Source: Corbicula japonica
Lineage: Eukaryota; Mollusca; Bivalvia; Venerida; Cyrenidae
Direction of reading: 5' to 3'
Length of the DNA: 64,000 nucleotides
NCBI GenBank assembly: GCA_038501625.1
Contig: JAZAYU010000008.1
Coordinates: 9,300,938 to 9,364,937 of the forward strand
This document shows positions 10,869-23,249 of this stretch, piece after piece (the first letter of the stretch is position 1; every line of letters starts with the position of its first letter). The notes under the pieces are model-generated. The model had not been told where the DNA came from and did no database searches. It saw only the letters and a list, made by a program, of their open reading frames with translations. The translations under genes and the position numbers were made by a program.

Positions 10869-12846
10869 AAGGAAAAGCACTTTTAAATTTATAGGCAACA
10901 TTAAGTTAATGTTAAAGTTGCATTTGAAAGGGAAATACTCATAAAATATTTAAACAGAGCTTATCATTCTTGTTGCCACTGATGGCGTTGTTCATGAAGA
11001 TGATATATTCCGAGTATTAAATGAGTAGAACAAGTACTTTTAAGTATATGTCACATTTTCATGTTGAAGTCTCCTTTGAAAGGGGCATAACATTCTTGTT
11101 TAATGATGGCATTGTTTATGAAGATGATATATTCCCAGTATTAAATGAATGGGACAAGTAATTTCAAAGATATAAGCAAGATTAAGTTTCATATTGAAGT
11201 TGCATTTGAAAGGGGCATAACTAAAAAATAGTCAAACAGGAGTTATCATTCTTGTTGTAACCGATGTTGTTGTTCATGATGATGATATATTCCAAGTATG
11301 AAGTGAATAGGACAAGTAATAACACAGTTAAAGGTAACATTAAGTTTCATGTTAAAGTTGCATTTGAAAGAGGCATAACTCAAAAATAGTCAAACAGGAG
11401 TTATCATTCTTGTTGTAACCGATGTTGATGTTCATGATGATGATATATTCCATGTATGAAGTAAATAGGACAAGTACTTTCGAAGAAATAGGCAATATTA
11501 AGTTTCATGTTAAAGTTTCATTTGAAAGGGGCACAACTCAAAAATAGTCAAACAGAAGTTATCATTCTTGTTGTAACCAATGTTGTTGTTCATGATGATG
11601 ATATATTCCAAGTATGAAGTGAATAGGACAAGTACTTTCAAAGTAACAGGCAACATTAAGTTTCATGTTAAAGTTTCATTTGAAAGGGGCATAACCGATG
11701 TTGATGTTCATGATGATGATATATTCCAAGTATGAAGTGAATAGGACATATACTTTCAAAGTTAAAGGCAACCATTAAGATTCATGTTAAAGTTGAATTT
11801 AAAAGAGGCATAACTCAAAAATAGTCAAACAGGAGTTATCATTCTTGTTGTAACCGATGTTGTTGTTCATGATGATGATATATTGCATGTATGAAGTAAA
11901 TAGGACAAGTACTTTCAAAGTAATAGGCAATATTAAGTTTCATGTTAAGTTTCATTTGAAAGGGGCACACTAAAAAATAGTCAAACAGGAGTTATCATTC
12001 TTGTTGTAACCAATGTTGTTGTTCATGATGATGATATATTCCAAGTATGAAGTGAAAAGGACAAGTACTTTCAAAGTAATAGGCAACATTAAGTTTCATG
12101 TTAAAGTTTCATTTGAAAGGGGCATAACCGATGTTGATGTTCATGATGATGATATATTCCAAGTATGAAGTGAATAGGACATATACTTTCAAAGTTAAAG
12201 GCAACATTAAGTTTCATGTTAAAGTTGAATTTAAAAGTAGCATAACTCAAAAATGAATGTGACAAGTAATTTCAAAGATATAAGCAAGATTAAGTTTCAT
12301 ATTGAAGTTGCATTTGAAAGGGGCATAACTAAAAAATAGTCAAACAGGAGTTATCATTCTTGTTGTAACCGATGTTGTTGTTCATGATGATGATATATTC
12401 CAAGTATGAAGTGAATAGGACAAGTAATAACACAGTTAAAGGTAACATTAAGTTTCATGTTAAAGTTGCATTTGAAAGAGGCATAACTCAAAAATTGTCA
12501 AACAGGAGTTATCACTCTTGTTGTAACAGATATTGTTCATGATAATGATATATTCCAAGTATGAAGTGAATAAGACAAGTACTTTAAAAGTAATAGGCAA
12601 CATTAAGTTTCATGTTAAAGTTTCATTTGAAAGGGGCACAACTCAAAAATAGTCAAACAGGAGTTATCATTCTTGTTGTAACCGATGTTGCTGTTCATGA
12701 TGATGATATATTCCAAGTATGAAGTGAATAGGACAAGTACTTTCAAAGTTAAAGGCAATATTAAGTTTCATGTTAAAGCTGGCGGACTACTGGACGACGC
12801 TGACGGACAATAGGATCCCTATGTGTCTACCTGCTAGGCGACACAA
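10869..12846 (+). repeat. Second, diverged block of 159-bp-type monomers with its own right end
   Basis: Roughly a dozen degenerate monomers run from 10880 to 12780, often with gatgatgatatattccaagt and gaaaggggcataac. They end in a second copy of the right-end module: ggcggactac, then ggacaataggatccctatgt, then cctgctaggcgacac, at 12781-12846. The first block ends in the same module at 10789-10868. No separate left end is seen for this block. Confidence 0.75.
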
Positions 12847-13363
12847 AAACTAAAAATTACGAGTTCTAAATAAATTTTTTATTTATTATTATACATTGTA
12901 TTTTTTTGTTTGATGTTTTAAAAATTTTCTATTTTTGCATCTCTTGCAATCTTTGCAGCTTTTTAACATGTAAACCATGTTTTTTCAAAGCATGTACCAC
13001 TATGCCATTGATGATATAATGGACATTTTAGATAAAACCATTTAGTAAAGCAACAAATAACTATTTTTAGTAATTTTATAATTTATTCAATCTTCAAACA
13101 TATCTATACATCATTACAAACACTCAGCAATTTATTCTGGACTTTTTTTCTCTGTCAAAGATGCATATGACATAAACTTAATTATGATTATTTAATTCTT
13201 TAAACTTAAATCAATATTTGTGTTATTTCTGCTCTGATGTTCTCTGTGACACATGGAAAACAACATTTACTGTAACATTTGCAAAGTTTGGTCTCCTTTT
13301 CACATGGAATAATTCAAAAAATCAGTTAAGGATTATTTAACAGCACTAGAGAAAGCCAAGGGA
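12847..13363. other. 3' flank of COX5B
   Basis: This AT-rich stretch lies downstream of the minus-strand COX5B stop codon. It probably holds the 3' UTR. The nearest polyadenylation hexamer seen is at 13082-13087. Confidence 0.5.
13082..13087 (-). promoter_or_regulatory. Candidate poly(A) signal AATAAA of COX5B
   Basis: Plus-strand tttatt reads AATAAA on the minus strand, 277 bp past the COX5B stop. In such AT-rich DNA the hexamer is common, so this is only a candidate. Another lies near 12880. Confidence 0.35.
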
Positions 13364-13479
13364 TTAGTGGTCGTGGGCACCTGGTATAGACACACACTGG
13401 AACCAGTTGCCACATTTACACTTCCTCTTAATTCCAGAGTAAAGAATCATCCAGAATACATCTGTATTGTCTTCTTCAC
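13364..13479 (-). CDS. COX5B: COX5B exon 5 (C terminus)
   Basis: The acceptor is gcacag|GT. The exon encodes EEDNTDVFW through KRKCKCGNWFQCV and ends at TAA (13366-13364). It carries the remaining zinc-site cysteines. Confidence 0.95.
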
Positions 13480-16400
13480 CTGTGCCAAAAAAGAACATTA
13501 AATTTTTTTGTTAATACAATATTTCACTAAGGAAAATACACATAATGTACATAATTATTATTAGCTTTTATGACTTAAGTACACGAAAATCTGTCTACAT
13601 TCTGTAACCTCTAATGAGATTAGAGGTTCTGCTTTTAGTGCTTTGTTTGCAATTCAATCAACAAACTGTCACATTCCTATGATGTATGACTAGGATGAAT
13701 GTGAAAAGGCAGAAAGCTCCACTTTTAGAAAGTCTAGTTTCCTGGATGTGAGACATCAGTTGTTTATAAAATGGCAACCACTTTTTAGGTGCAACTCATT
13801 GTGGTTAAAAAAAGACGTGAGTGATTTGTTCACACATTTAAGCACAATGTTAAGCAGCAAAGAGAAAATGTGAATGAACTTGTCATTGACCTCCATTAAT
13901 ACAGATTTATGGAAAATAATTGAAACAGTGTTTTCTTTATGTTCATTTGTCATTGTTCTAGCACACCAACAGATTACCTATCAACTTGGTAATAACATTT
14001 CAAGATAAATCTTTTCTCCCCTTTCAATAAGGTTTCTATCATTTGATTCAAATATTATTATTTTACAACTTAACAAAAATACTCAAATGATTACACGCAG
14101 TATTTTCTATATCAGTTAGCACATAAAACTGCAATGCAGTTACAAAAATTGTTAAGATAAGTTACATTTTCTAATTATAAGATGGGGAAAATATTAATAA
14201 AATCTCATGGCAGTAAACACTGATGTAATGATGTTAATCAGCTCAGTGAAGTTCACGGTGAATAGTGACGCACAGTTAGACCTGCTTAAAAATCTCAAAC
14301 AAAATAAAAACAAAATCAGTAACCAATCTGAGGAAAATCAATCTTTTTACTAAAGGCTGAAAAACCTTAAAAAGTTCTTAACCTGCCAAAGTTTCAATTG
14401 ATGGTGATGAAGAAGACTTTGTCTTAATTTTCAAACAAAGACAACTTGCATATAAATGATTATGATTTATTCATGAGATTAAAAGTCTGTACCTGGTGTA
14501 TACTTCAATATTTGTTTTTTTTCCTTCTTACATATTCCCCTTTCAGTTGACAGTATTTTAAAGATAAAGTTTGGTTTGTCTTACTGTATGTCCAGAGGTA
14601 AGCTTCATTTTCCAACCATGACTCAAAATTTGATTTAAATTATAGTTTAAGTATATTACTCCAGTAATGTAAAAATTAAGAAATGTCTAAAACCAAAACT
14701 TTTTAAAAGACTGCCATCAACAGTTAGTAAGTTTGCTGATAAAATCCACTTATTAAAGACAAAATAATTTCAGATTGTTTTAACAGATCTGTAATACAGG
14801 GTCTGCTACCTTTCTCTCAATCAAATAATTTGTTTATTTTTAAACCACGAGGATTTCCTTTCACTTTAAATATTACCACCAACGTTTTAGCTCTTAAAGA
14901 AGAAAGACACAGCTTGGATGGCAGACAATACTTACAGACACATCCTACAAGTCGTTCTCCTGAAGTAGTTGGCACGAGGATTGGTTGCTCAAATGTGCCT
15001 GAAAGCTCACTGTCTTGTTTCTGTACTCCTACATCAAATGGATCCTGAAAAACAGTTTAAGTTGATAAACTCTTGAGCAAATACATACAGCAAGGCCAAT
15101 ATCTGTTCAGTTTAGTGCCTAAGAATCCCTGATAAATGTGTGATATAAATCATCTGATGCAATTTTAGAACAGGTTTACAGTGATAATATTGGGATTTTA
15201 GTATATTGTGTGTTAATTTGATTTTATTTATTGTCACTACACAAATTCTAGGAGAGCAATGCCTCCAACATACCGAGTACTAATTTTCAATTTACTCCTG
15301 GTTCTTTCTTAATTTCCCAGTGTATAGCACAATTATTGAGTTCCCATCTGTAAGTAAATATCAGTTGGTACCATGGTTTCATTATCTTTAAAAAAACAAC
15401 AAAAAAACAACAACATGCAATTTCATGAAAACAGAAGGATGGTCAGGTTTCAAAATAAACAAACTGTAGCTGTTCCGCTGTAAATACATAATACCCAGGA
15501 TCTACTGCCAACATTGCCAGGGCAAATCTCTTACCCAGGTTTTACTGTGCAATACTGGTTAATACAAGAGCCATGTTACACATGGTTAATCCCCCCGCCG
15601 AAAAAAGTTACCTAAAGGTTGTACTTTCGTATAATTTACCTGGAGAGGAAATCCTTTTAAGTTTTGGAGATAAGCTACGGACAAGATTTATCAATTAAAT
15701 CTGATAAAGGGGAATAACTCTAAAAAATAGGCAAGGTAGAGTTATTGGACTTGCACACTGCACTACCTACCAATGTGCTCTGTCAGTATATGAAATTTGA
15801 ATAAAATCCCTCAAGTAGTTTTGGAGTTATGCTCCGGACAAAATTTATCAACTAAATCTCATAACGAGGAATAACTCTAAAAAAGGCAAGGTAGAGTTAT
15901 TGGACTTGCACACTGCACTACCTACCTATGTGCTCTGTCAGTGTAAGAAGTTTGAATAAAATCCCTCAAGTAGTTTTGGAGTTATGCTCCGGACAAAATG
16001 TATCAAGTTAATATGATAAAGAGGAATAACTCTAAAAAAGGCAAGGTAGAGTTATTGTTCTTGCACAATGCACTACCTACCAATGTGCTCTGTCAGTGTA
16101 TGAAGTTTGAATAAAATCCCTCAAGTAGTTTTGGAGTTATGCTCCGGACAAAATTAATCAAGTAATTCTGATAAAGGGGAATAACTCTAAAAATAGGCAT
16201 GGTAGAGTTATAGTTTTTGTACACTGCACTACCTACCAATCTGCTCTGTCAGTGTAAGAAGTTTGAATAAAATCCCTCAAGTAGTTTTGGAGATATGCTC
16301 CAGACAAAATTTATCAAGTAAATATGATAAAGAGGAATAACTCTAAAAAAAGGGAAGGTAGAGTTATTGTTCTTGCACTTTGCACTACCTACCAATGTGC

Positions 16401-19400
16401 TCTGTCAGTGTATGAAGTTTGAATAAAATCCCTCAAGTAGTTTTGGAGTTATGCTCCGGACAAAATTTATCAAGTAAATATGATAAAGGGGAATAACTCT
16501 AAAAATAGGCAGGGAAGAGTTATTGTTCTTGCACACTGCACTACCTACCAATGTGCTCTGTCAGTGTATGAAGTTTGAATAAAATCCCTGCTGTAGTTTT
16601 GGACTTATGCTCCGGACAAAATTTATTAAGTAAATTAACTTTATAAATACGAGGGTTGATCAGAAAGTTCGTAGAATGGTGCTATAACTTCTATATATTA
16701 CGTTCTATGCGCTTCAAATTTTATAAAAATATTTTTCCATTTATTTTAAATATTTTAACCAGAAATTTTTAAAATTGAACAGTTAGTTTCATTTTTATGA
16801 AAATTTATAATCACCACCCAACGTTACCCCGGAGCACGCCAAATTTTAAAGCAATGTATCACCTGGCACGACTTTGACCCTTGTTTTTTTTTGTGAAATT
16901 CCGCGAAATATCGTCTGCTATTGATGTGAAAACAACTAAATTTCTCTGCAGGTGAAGTCCAGATTGCGAGGTAACCGTTACAGCGGCCTACCGGAACTAC
17001 GACAGGCGTTGCACAAGATTATCGCCGACTTCAACGAGACTTGGTACCAACGTGTTCTCTGCGTGGATTCACAGACATCAGAGATGTATACAGTTTCAGG
17101 GTGACTTTATTGAAAAGTTGTAGTAAATCCTATGACATTTGCGCTTGTTGCGGTTGTGAGATGTCGAGGCGACGTCGATTTCGACGTCATTTATGTAACC
17201 CCGGGGTGCTCTGGGTCGAGTTTATTGTATTTGCTATTTCTTATATATATTTTATATTTGTTATGATATTGTTATGATCTTTTCAGATTTTGTTCATGAG
17301 ATATCGGGCTATATCATATTAAAATTTTAAATGTCTGCGCTTGTTAGTTGTCAAGTTATAGCACCATTCTACGAACTTTCTGATCATCCCTCGTAGGCAA
17401 GGTAGAGTTTTTGTTCTCACACATTGCACTACCTACCAATGTGCTCTGTCAGAGTATGAAGTTTGAATAAAATCCCTCCAGTAGTTTTGAACTTATGCTC
17501 CGGACAAAATTTATCAAGTAAATATGATAAAGAGGAATAACTCTAAAAATAGGCAAGGTAGAGTTATTGTTCTTGCACACTGCACTACCTACCAATATGC
17601 TCTGTCAGTGTATGAAGTTTGAATAAAATCCCTCCAGTAGTTTTGGACTTATGCTCCGGACAAAATTTATTAAGTAAATATGATAAAGGGGAATAACTCT
17701 AAAAATAGGCAAGGTAGAGTTATTGTTCTTGCACACTGCTGCACACTGCACTACCTACCAATGTGCTCTGTCTGTGTATGAAGTTTGAATAAAATCCCTC
17801 CAGTAGTTTTGGAGTTATGCTCCGGACAAAATTGTTTCGGACGGACGCACGGACGAAGGGCATTACTAATATCCCCCCGCCAAAGGAAAAATGTTTCAGT
17901 ACTGCCTAATAGTTATAACACAACAACCCCATGTGATGGTCATCATGTTGGTAGATTTCTTGGCTGCCATATTGATCATCAATGGTGTCCTGAAATGGCA
18001 CATGTATGGATGACTACAAAATAACTAAGATCAGTAGCAGACCAAAAATTTTTAGTTAACTCACTGATACTCCTCGAAGTTCCTCTAACAACTCATGTCT
18101 CAGTGCACCTGTCAGCGTTCCTAGCTGAGAAACGATTTCCTCAGGTGGTGAATCTGAAAAGTTAATTTAACATTGTAGTTTTTGTCGTGTAAAAGAGAAA
18201 ATGTGAACTTTCAAAAAACATTTTCTGCTTTTTCCTCTTAATCTGTTTTGCTACATGTCAGATGTATGACCATCTTGAATCAGGTGATTCATTTGGAAAA
18301 TTGATAAGACACATGCCTGGATTATTTACCACACTCAGAATTTTCTATGGTCAAAATGTCCCCACTTTTGATCAAAACATACCCACTTTAGTCAAAACGT
18401 CCCCAGTTTTTGTAAGCAGCAGTCACCGCAAGATTATAACTGTTATTATTTATTAATATCTATTTGACAACATAGCTGGTACCACATTATATTTATTTTC
18501 TATAAACAAAAATCTTTTTTTAAAACAATTGTCTCCTGTTATTATCAATATTCATCTGTTTATAACAATATAATTACAGTATTCTTGAAAATTGTTAAAA
18601 AAAACGATAATTTTATTTTCACATGTCATCATCCTTAAAACTGTATGGTGTGCAATAAGGAATTACCTTAAGCTATGGAGAACAAACTCCATTTTAATTC
18701 AGCAGCAATGCTGAATTTATATTCGGTACTTAATTATATTAAATAAATTTAAAATTTGTCCAGGTTTCGTTTTTTTTATTTCATTTTCAATTTGAAATAA
18801 ATAAATTTTAAATTACCCATGTTATTTTTCTGTTGTTGACGTTTTGCCCTGCATCCCAAAATTTTAATTTTGGAATAATATGCTTGACATCTGGATCTTA
18901 TGAAGGTCCAACAAGTTTTTGTGGTACTTAACAGTTTAACTGCTTACTGCTATAATCAGTATCATGTTGGTTGGGAAAAGAAACTGAGTTTTGTTAAACT
19001 GATAATAATCTAGTCACTCCAGTTGAGTTCATTCAACAGAGTCTTTCCAAATCTTATTTGCAGCATTTTTGTCAACCAAACTACCAGCCATGTTATCCAT
19101 GACATCACCAACAAGTGAGCTGGGGTCATCTCAAAACAATCATACAAGTAGACTAGTCGACAGAAAGTTTAACATTAGTTTATTACTTTGAGAAGCCCCC
19201 TTAGGCCTTGCATGTGATAATCAAATCCTGCATAAAAGGAAATAAAGCATTCCGAGAGCTCTTTTCACAGGAGATTTCAGGAATGAAGTTTCTTAATTAT
19301 AAAGTAAAACATTGTTATTTAGGTTTTGAAAATAATTTTGCACCTGTTTATTTATTTTATGGCTTCATCTTTCAAACTTTCAATAGCAGCGTTTTTTTTT

Positions 19401-20542
19401 CCTTCTTTAACTACCTCCCCAAAAGGGTACCATTCCCAAAGCTGACAGGAGTCTTCCCAATTCAATCACCGGACCTTTCCCAATCCCCAAAACTACTGTT
19501 CCCAACAACAAACAGTGCCGTTTCCCTATTGACAAGAGTCTTTTGCAAGAAATATGGTACAGCGTAAACAAACTGTACCGTACAAAGGGGAGTAACTCTT
19601 ATCATCGATCCAGTGACTCTTTACTCATTCATTATCAGTAATTCTAACATGACTGCATGTTTTTCCCATTGAATTTGCAGTGATTTAACACACGATATAT
19701 CACCACGCATGGCCAATGGAAATTATTTTTCCATAGACAGGCAGTCATTGGATTGGCAATAACTTAATTCTGGCATTACATTTACATCACTAAAAACTTT
19801 ACTGTTAAGGAACCAAACCTTATGATTCTTAAAACTTTGTGATGCTGAATAAAATCTCTTGTGTGAATTTACATTAATTATGAAAAAATACCAATTTCGC
19901 TGCACTCCACATAATACTCTGTTAAGAGCGATTGGAGTATTTGGCAGATTCAGATTTTTGCGACTAATTTTTTACCAATTTCAAGAATTTTAGATGCGAA
20001 AATTTCCCAATTGTAGGGGAAGGGGACCCTTTCCCCATTGGGGAAAATAACGCTGAATAGTACAAATTATAAAACATCCGGTAAATCTGCATGCGCTTTT
20101 ATGTAAATGGTGTTTATGTAAATACCATGAAAACTTGCAAGTTGACCATACTTTTTATGGCATACAAGGATAACTTTTGAATGCATACATACCAGCCTTT
20201 TTAAGTGCCTTCTTTCCTACATCTAACTCTGAATAAAATGCTTCAACACTGGTACGAACTTCTTTGTCAACGGCTGAAAGAAAATGAACTGACAATTTAG
20301 TTTGCATGGCAACCGCGACAATGAGTTAAAAACCTAGATTTCCCCACCCCCAGTGTTTACAATAATCATAGATGACCGGCAATTCAACATTGTAAAAACA
20401 TGATGTTTAATAAAGCATAGCAATAAATCATACATGTATATATTTCCTCTGGCTTTTTGACGTGTCCCGACCCTGCTCTAGCTGTATTGTAAAGCACAGA
20501 TCGCCCCAAGAGTCGTGCTGTTTGCCTGAACAGGGCTGCCAT
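13364..20542 (-). CDS. COX5B: Cytochrome c oxidase subunit 5B, mitochondrial (five exons)
   Basis: COX5B is a nuclear-encoded, zinc-binding peripheral subunit of respiratory complex IV on the matrix side of the inner mitochondrial membrane. Exons on the minus strand are 20542-20434, 20273-20193, 18153-18065, 15044-14936 and 13479-13364. All have AG/GT borders and consistent phase, giving about 167 residues. Residues 1-24 (MAALFRQTARLLGRSVLY...) look like an arginine-rich, acid-free mitochondrial presequence. The family signature is strong: DPFDV near the start of the conserved core, PILVPTTSGERLVGCVC, EEDNTDVFW and RKCKCGNWFQC. The cysteines match the zinc site, here C-x-C plus C-x-C. Vertebrate members are about 129 residues, so this one has an additional N-terminal segment, mostly exon 2. 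The exon 1 donor is the least certain boundary. Intron 3 carries a monomer array and a mariner remnant. Confidence 0.93.
14936..15044 (-). CDS. COX5B: COX5B exon 4
   Basis: The acceptor is tttcag|GAT and the donor T|gtaagt. The exon encodes DPFDVGVQKQ through ERLVGCV, the conserved core that contains the first zinc-site cysteine. Confidence 0.93.
16650..17393 (+). mobile_element. Internally deleted mariner-like element
   Basis: The terminal inverted repeats are clear. The left end starts cgagggttgatcagaaagtt and the right end is its near-perfect complement ending ctttctgatcatccctcg; the match extends over about 40 bp. The element is flanked by TA on both sides (16648-16649 and 17394-17395), the target duplication of Tc1/mariner transposons. 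At 744 bp it is shorter than a full mariner (about 1.3 kb). It keeps only the 3' end of the transposase gene. Confidence 0.92.
16952..17123 (+). pseudogene. Mariner transposase C-terminal remnant
   Basis: One frame reads LRGNRYSGLPELRQAL and then DFNETWYQR. The neighbouring frame continues FSAWIHRHQRCIQFQGDF and ends at a stop (17121-17123). This matches the end of mariner transposases (W-x-R-x2-(K/R)-C-I-x3-G-D-(F/Y)). The frame change lies near 17054. The DDE/D catalytic part is missing, so the product is inactive. Confidence 0.85.
18065..18153 (-). CDS. COX5B: COX5B exon 3
   Basis: The acceptor is ttttcag|AT and the donor TCA|gtgagt. The exon encodes 29 residues beginning SPPEEIVSQLGTLTGALRHE. 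These align loosely with the helix before the conserved DPYNV of vertebrate COX5B. Confidence 0.82.
18154..20192. other. COX5B intron 2
   Basis: This intron of about 2 kb has no recognisable exon or structured repeat. Plus-strand ORFs in this interval show no domain. Confidence 0.6.
20193..20273 (-). CDS. COX5B: COX5B exon 2 (lineage-specific N-terminal segment)
   Basis: The acceptor is tttcag|CC and the donor G|gtatgt. The exon encodes 26 residues beginning VDKEVRTSVEAFYSEL. I see no counterpart in vertebrate COX5B. Phase matches exon 3 (G + AT gives Asp). Confidence 0.75.
20434..20542 (-). CDS. COX5B: COX5B exon 1 (presequence)
   Basis: The ATG is at 20542-20540. The exon encodes 36 residues beginning MAALFRQTARLLGRS, a typical matrix-targeting sequence. 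The donor at T|gtatga is chosen because it is the only nearby GT giving the phase needed by exon 2. The donor after AGAGCAGG would break the frame. Confidence 0.7.
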
Positions 20543-20748
20543 TTTTGAGCGTGAAGGTCGAGCCTGAAAGCTCTACTGTACCATACGCAACCGGTACGAC
20601 TACAAACCGGAAAAGAGTGCTTTTCGCGGAAAGGACATTTTCATTCGGAAAGGACATTTTCTATCTCCTTTTAGCGACAGATCGGAGACTTGTATCGAAT
20701 CAGATTGTTATATCTAATGTTACATGATTATATATATATATATAATTC

Positions 20749-22896
20749 ATGATCAGATGCTTGTTCACACTAAATGTGTTTTATGTAAATAGAGTTAATA
20801 TTCTGCCTGGCATAAGTGACCATGATATTGTCCAAATACAAGTGTCAACCTCAGCTAAAATTCTGAAACAAACACCTCGGAAAATCCCTCTTTTCAAAAA
20901 AGCAGACTGGGACCAGATGAAACACTCACTAGTATCGTATCACCAGGACATGCTACATACAGGTAAATACGAAAACCTTGATATTGAACATCTTTGGCTA
21001 GATTTTCACTCCACTCTGACCTCATTAACTAATAAATTTATTCCAACTAGAATGTCATCCTCAAAAAATAGCCTACCTTGGACCAACCAGAAAATTAAAC
21101 GTCTTCTACGCAGACGCGACAGAGCCTTCAGAAAACAACGTAAAACAGGTAATCATAAAGATAAAAAGAAATTTCTTGACTTAAAACATTTGGCAAAGAA
21201 ATCAATTAAAATTAGCTATGAAAACTACCTTGAAGATATTTTGGACATAAATTCGGAGACATCTAAACCAAATTCAAAAAAGCTCTTTTCACTTTTGAAA
21301 CACTCTAGACAAGACTCAGGATCTGTTGCCCCCCTGCGCAAGGACAACAAAACCGTCCAAGATGACCAAACAAAAGCAAGTATTCTTAATGATCAATTTC
21401 AATCTGTGTTTAGTCCTAAAACACCAATTAGCCTTAAATCACTCTGTGAGATGAAAATAGAGGAAAACAGAAATGACCAAACATCAGAGATGCCAGACAT
21501 AACAGTAAGTACAAGAGGTATAGAAAAACTCCTGAAAAAATTAAATCCCCATAAAGCAGCTGGACCTGACATGATAAAACCTATAATCCTAAAAACTTTG
21601 GCATTAGAACTCTCTCCTATACTAACTATTCTTTTTCAAAAATCTTTAAATGAAAGTAAAATCCCAACTGACTGGAAAAAAGCAAACGTCTCACCAGTAT
21701 ACAAGAAGGGTGAAAAGTCTGACCCTGCCAACTATAGGCCTATATCTCTGACATGCATTTTATGCAAAACCTTGGAGCATATTGTTTCTTCCTCTATAAC
21801 CAAATACTTTAATAGTCGTAACCTATTCTATGAGCTACAGCATGGCTTCAGGGAAAAGCGCTCTTGCGAGACCCAACTCCTTATGCTTGTAAATGACCTA
21901 GTTAAATCCATCTACCAGAAAAAGCAAACAGATCTTATCCTATTAGACTTTAGCAAAGCTTTTGACAAGGTCAGCCATGAAAAACTTCTTCTAAAACTCC
22001 ATAGATACGGCATTCGAGGTTCAAATCTTAAATGGATTAAGGCCTTCCTAGATGACAGACAACAATCAGTTGTCATAAATGGCATATGCTCTCCTTCCAT
22101 TCCTGTTTCCTCTGGGGTTCCTCAAGGCTCGGTGCTTGGGCCCCTACTATTTCTTGCATATATAAATGACCTACCAGAAAATATACAATCCAAAGTAAGG
22201 CTATTTGCTGACGACACAGCCATCTACTTAACACTCACATCCAAAAATCAATCAAAAGTCCTCCAAAATGACCTATGCACACTTGAAAAATGGAGCCATG
22301 ACTGGGATATGGAGTTTAACCCGTCCAAATGCCAGGTGATCCATGTTACTAGGTCCAAAACACCGGTACAAAATAAATATTCCTTGTATGGTATTCAGTT
22401 GGCTTCAACCTCCTCGGCTAGATACCTAGGGGTTGACATTACACCAGACTTGACCTGGGATACCCACATTAACAGAGTAACTAAAAAAGCCAGTTGTAGC
22501 TTGGGCTTCCTGCGCAGGAATATAAAAACTCACTCTGAACCCCTCAAAGCAACAGCCTACAAAATGTTAGTAAGACCCCAGTTGGAGTATTGCTCCTCTG
22601 TCTGGTCCCCGTACACGGACACGCTAACAAACCAGATCGAGGCAGTGCAACGCAGGGCAGCGCGATGGGTCAAGAATGATTTTGGACGACTTTCTAGTGT
22701 ATCAGAGATGCTTGAGTCCCTACACTGGCGCAAATTAGATCAACGGCGCATAGATTGTCGTCTCGCCATGATGTATAAGATAACCAACTCTCTTGTGGAG
22801 ATTCCCATTTCTGGAAACCTTATCCCAATGACTAGGAAGTCAAGACATTCTCACCCATTGGCTTATCAACTTATTACTGCTACAACTGATTATTAA
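20749..22896 (+). pseudogene. LINE ORF2 fragment: endonuclease end, reverse transcriptase, C-terminal domain
   Basis: This 715-codon frame contains the endonuclease motif SDHD near its start. The reverse transcriptase motifs are KAAGPDMIKP, YKKGEKSDPANYRPISLT, LQHGFREKRSCETQL, DFSKAFDKVSHEKL (A), SGVPQGSVLGPLLF (B), LFADDTAIYL (C, FADD 22204-22215) and ARYLGVDITPDLTW. A TAA at 22894-22896 cuts the C-terminal domain, and the same frame resumes at once with KYSFFPRAIFHWNSLD up to 22950. A single nonsense change in an otherwise intact tail is therefore likely. The real element began upstream of this truncation. Confidence 0.9.
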
Positions 22897-23168
22897 AAAT
22901 ACTCATTTTTCCCTCGAGCGATATTCCATTGGAACAGTTTGGATTGAGCAGTTCAACAAAGCTGTAGGCTGTGTTGGACATGTCTCCCCATAAGCTAACA
23001 TAGTACACTTTTACTTTTAACATAACCCCTCTATCTTTCTTTTTTTACAGCTCTTTTAAACCCTATCCATTCTTAATCTTTATTCTTTACTAACAGTCTC
23101 CCAGCAGACGCGCAAAATGTCTAGGTCCCCATCAGGGGTTCGACATTACTGGAAGATAGATAGATAGA
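20780..23168 (+). mobile_element. 5'-truncated, decayed jockey/CR1-like LINE
   Basis: Homology starts near 20780 in the last part of the endonuclease domain (LPGISDHDIV) and runs through the reverse transcriptase. The 3' UTR ends in a (gata)n-like tail near 23154-23168, after ggttcgacattactgg. It is related to, but clearly different from, the fragment at 6835-8560. It lies just upstream of COX5B exon 1, in the opposite orientation. Confidence 0.9.
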
Positions 23169-23249
23169 ACCATCTTTACCTAGCTAGAAGTAAGAAGTTT
23201 TTGAATAAATATATTTATATATATTTTGAATGGAAAATGCTCAGTTAAA

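Larger units (their letters stand above)
15593..17885 (+). repeat. 156-bp monomer array in COX5B intron 3, interrupted by a mariner remnant
   Basis: The phrase ggaataactctaaaaa recurs at 15711, 15868, 16023, 16178, 16334 and 16490, then at 17534 and 17690 after the insertion, so the period is 155-157 bp. Each unit also has cactacctaccaatgtgctc and ggagttatgctccggacaaa. The array is bounded by ccccccgccgaaa near 15594 and atccccccgccaaagg near 17871, the latter preceded by a cggacgg-rich segment. It is a second pearl-like, satellite-bearing element, distinct in sequence from the 159-bp family. Confidence 0.8.

Noticed and set aside
20470..20475. Alternative COX5B exon 1 donor after AGAGCAGG
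   Set aside because: It leaves two bases of a codon, which is out of phase with exon 2 and creates a stop.
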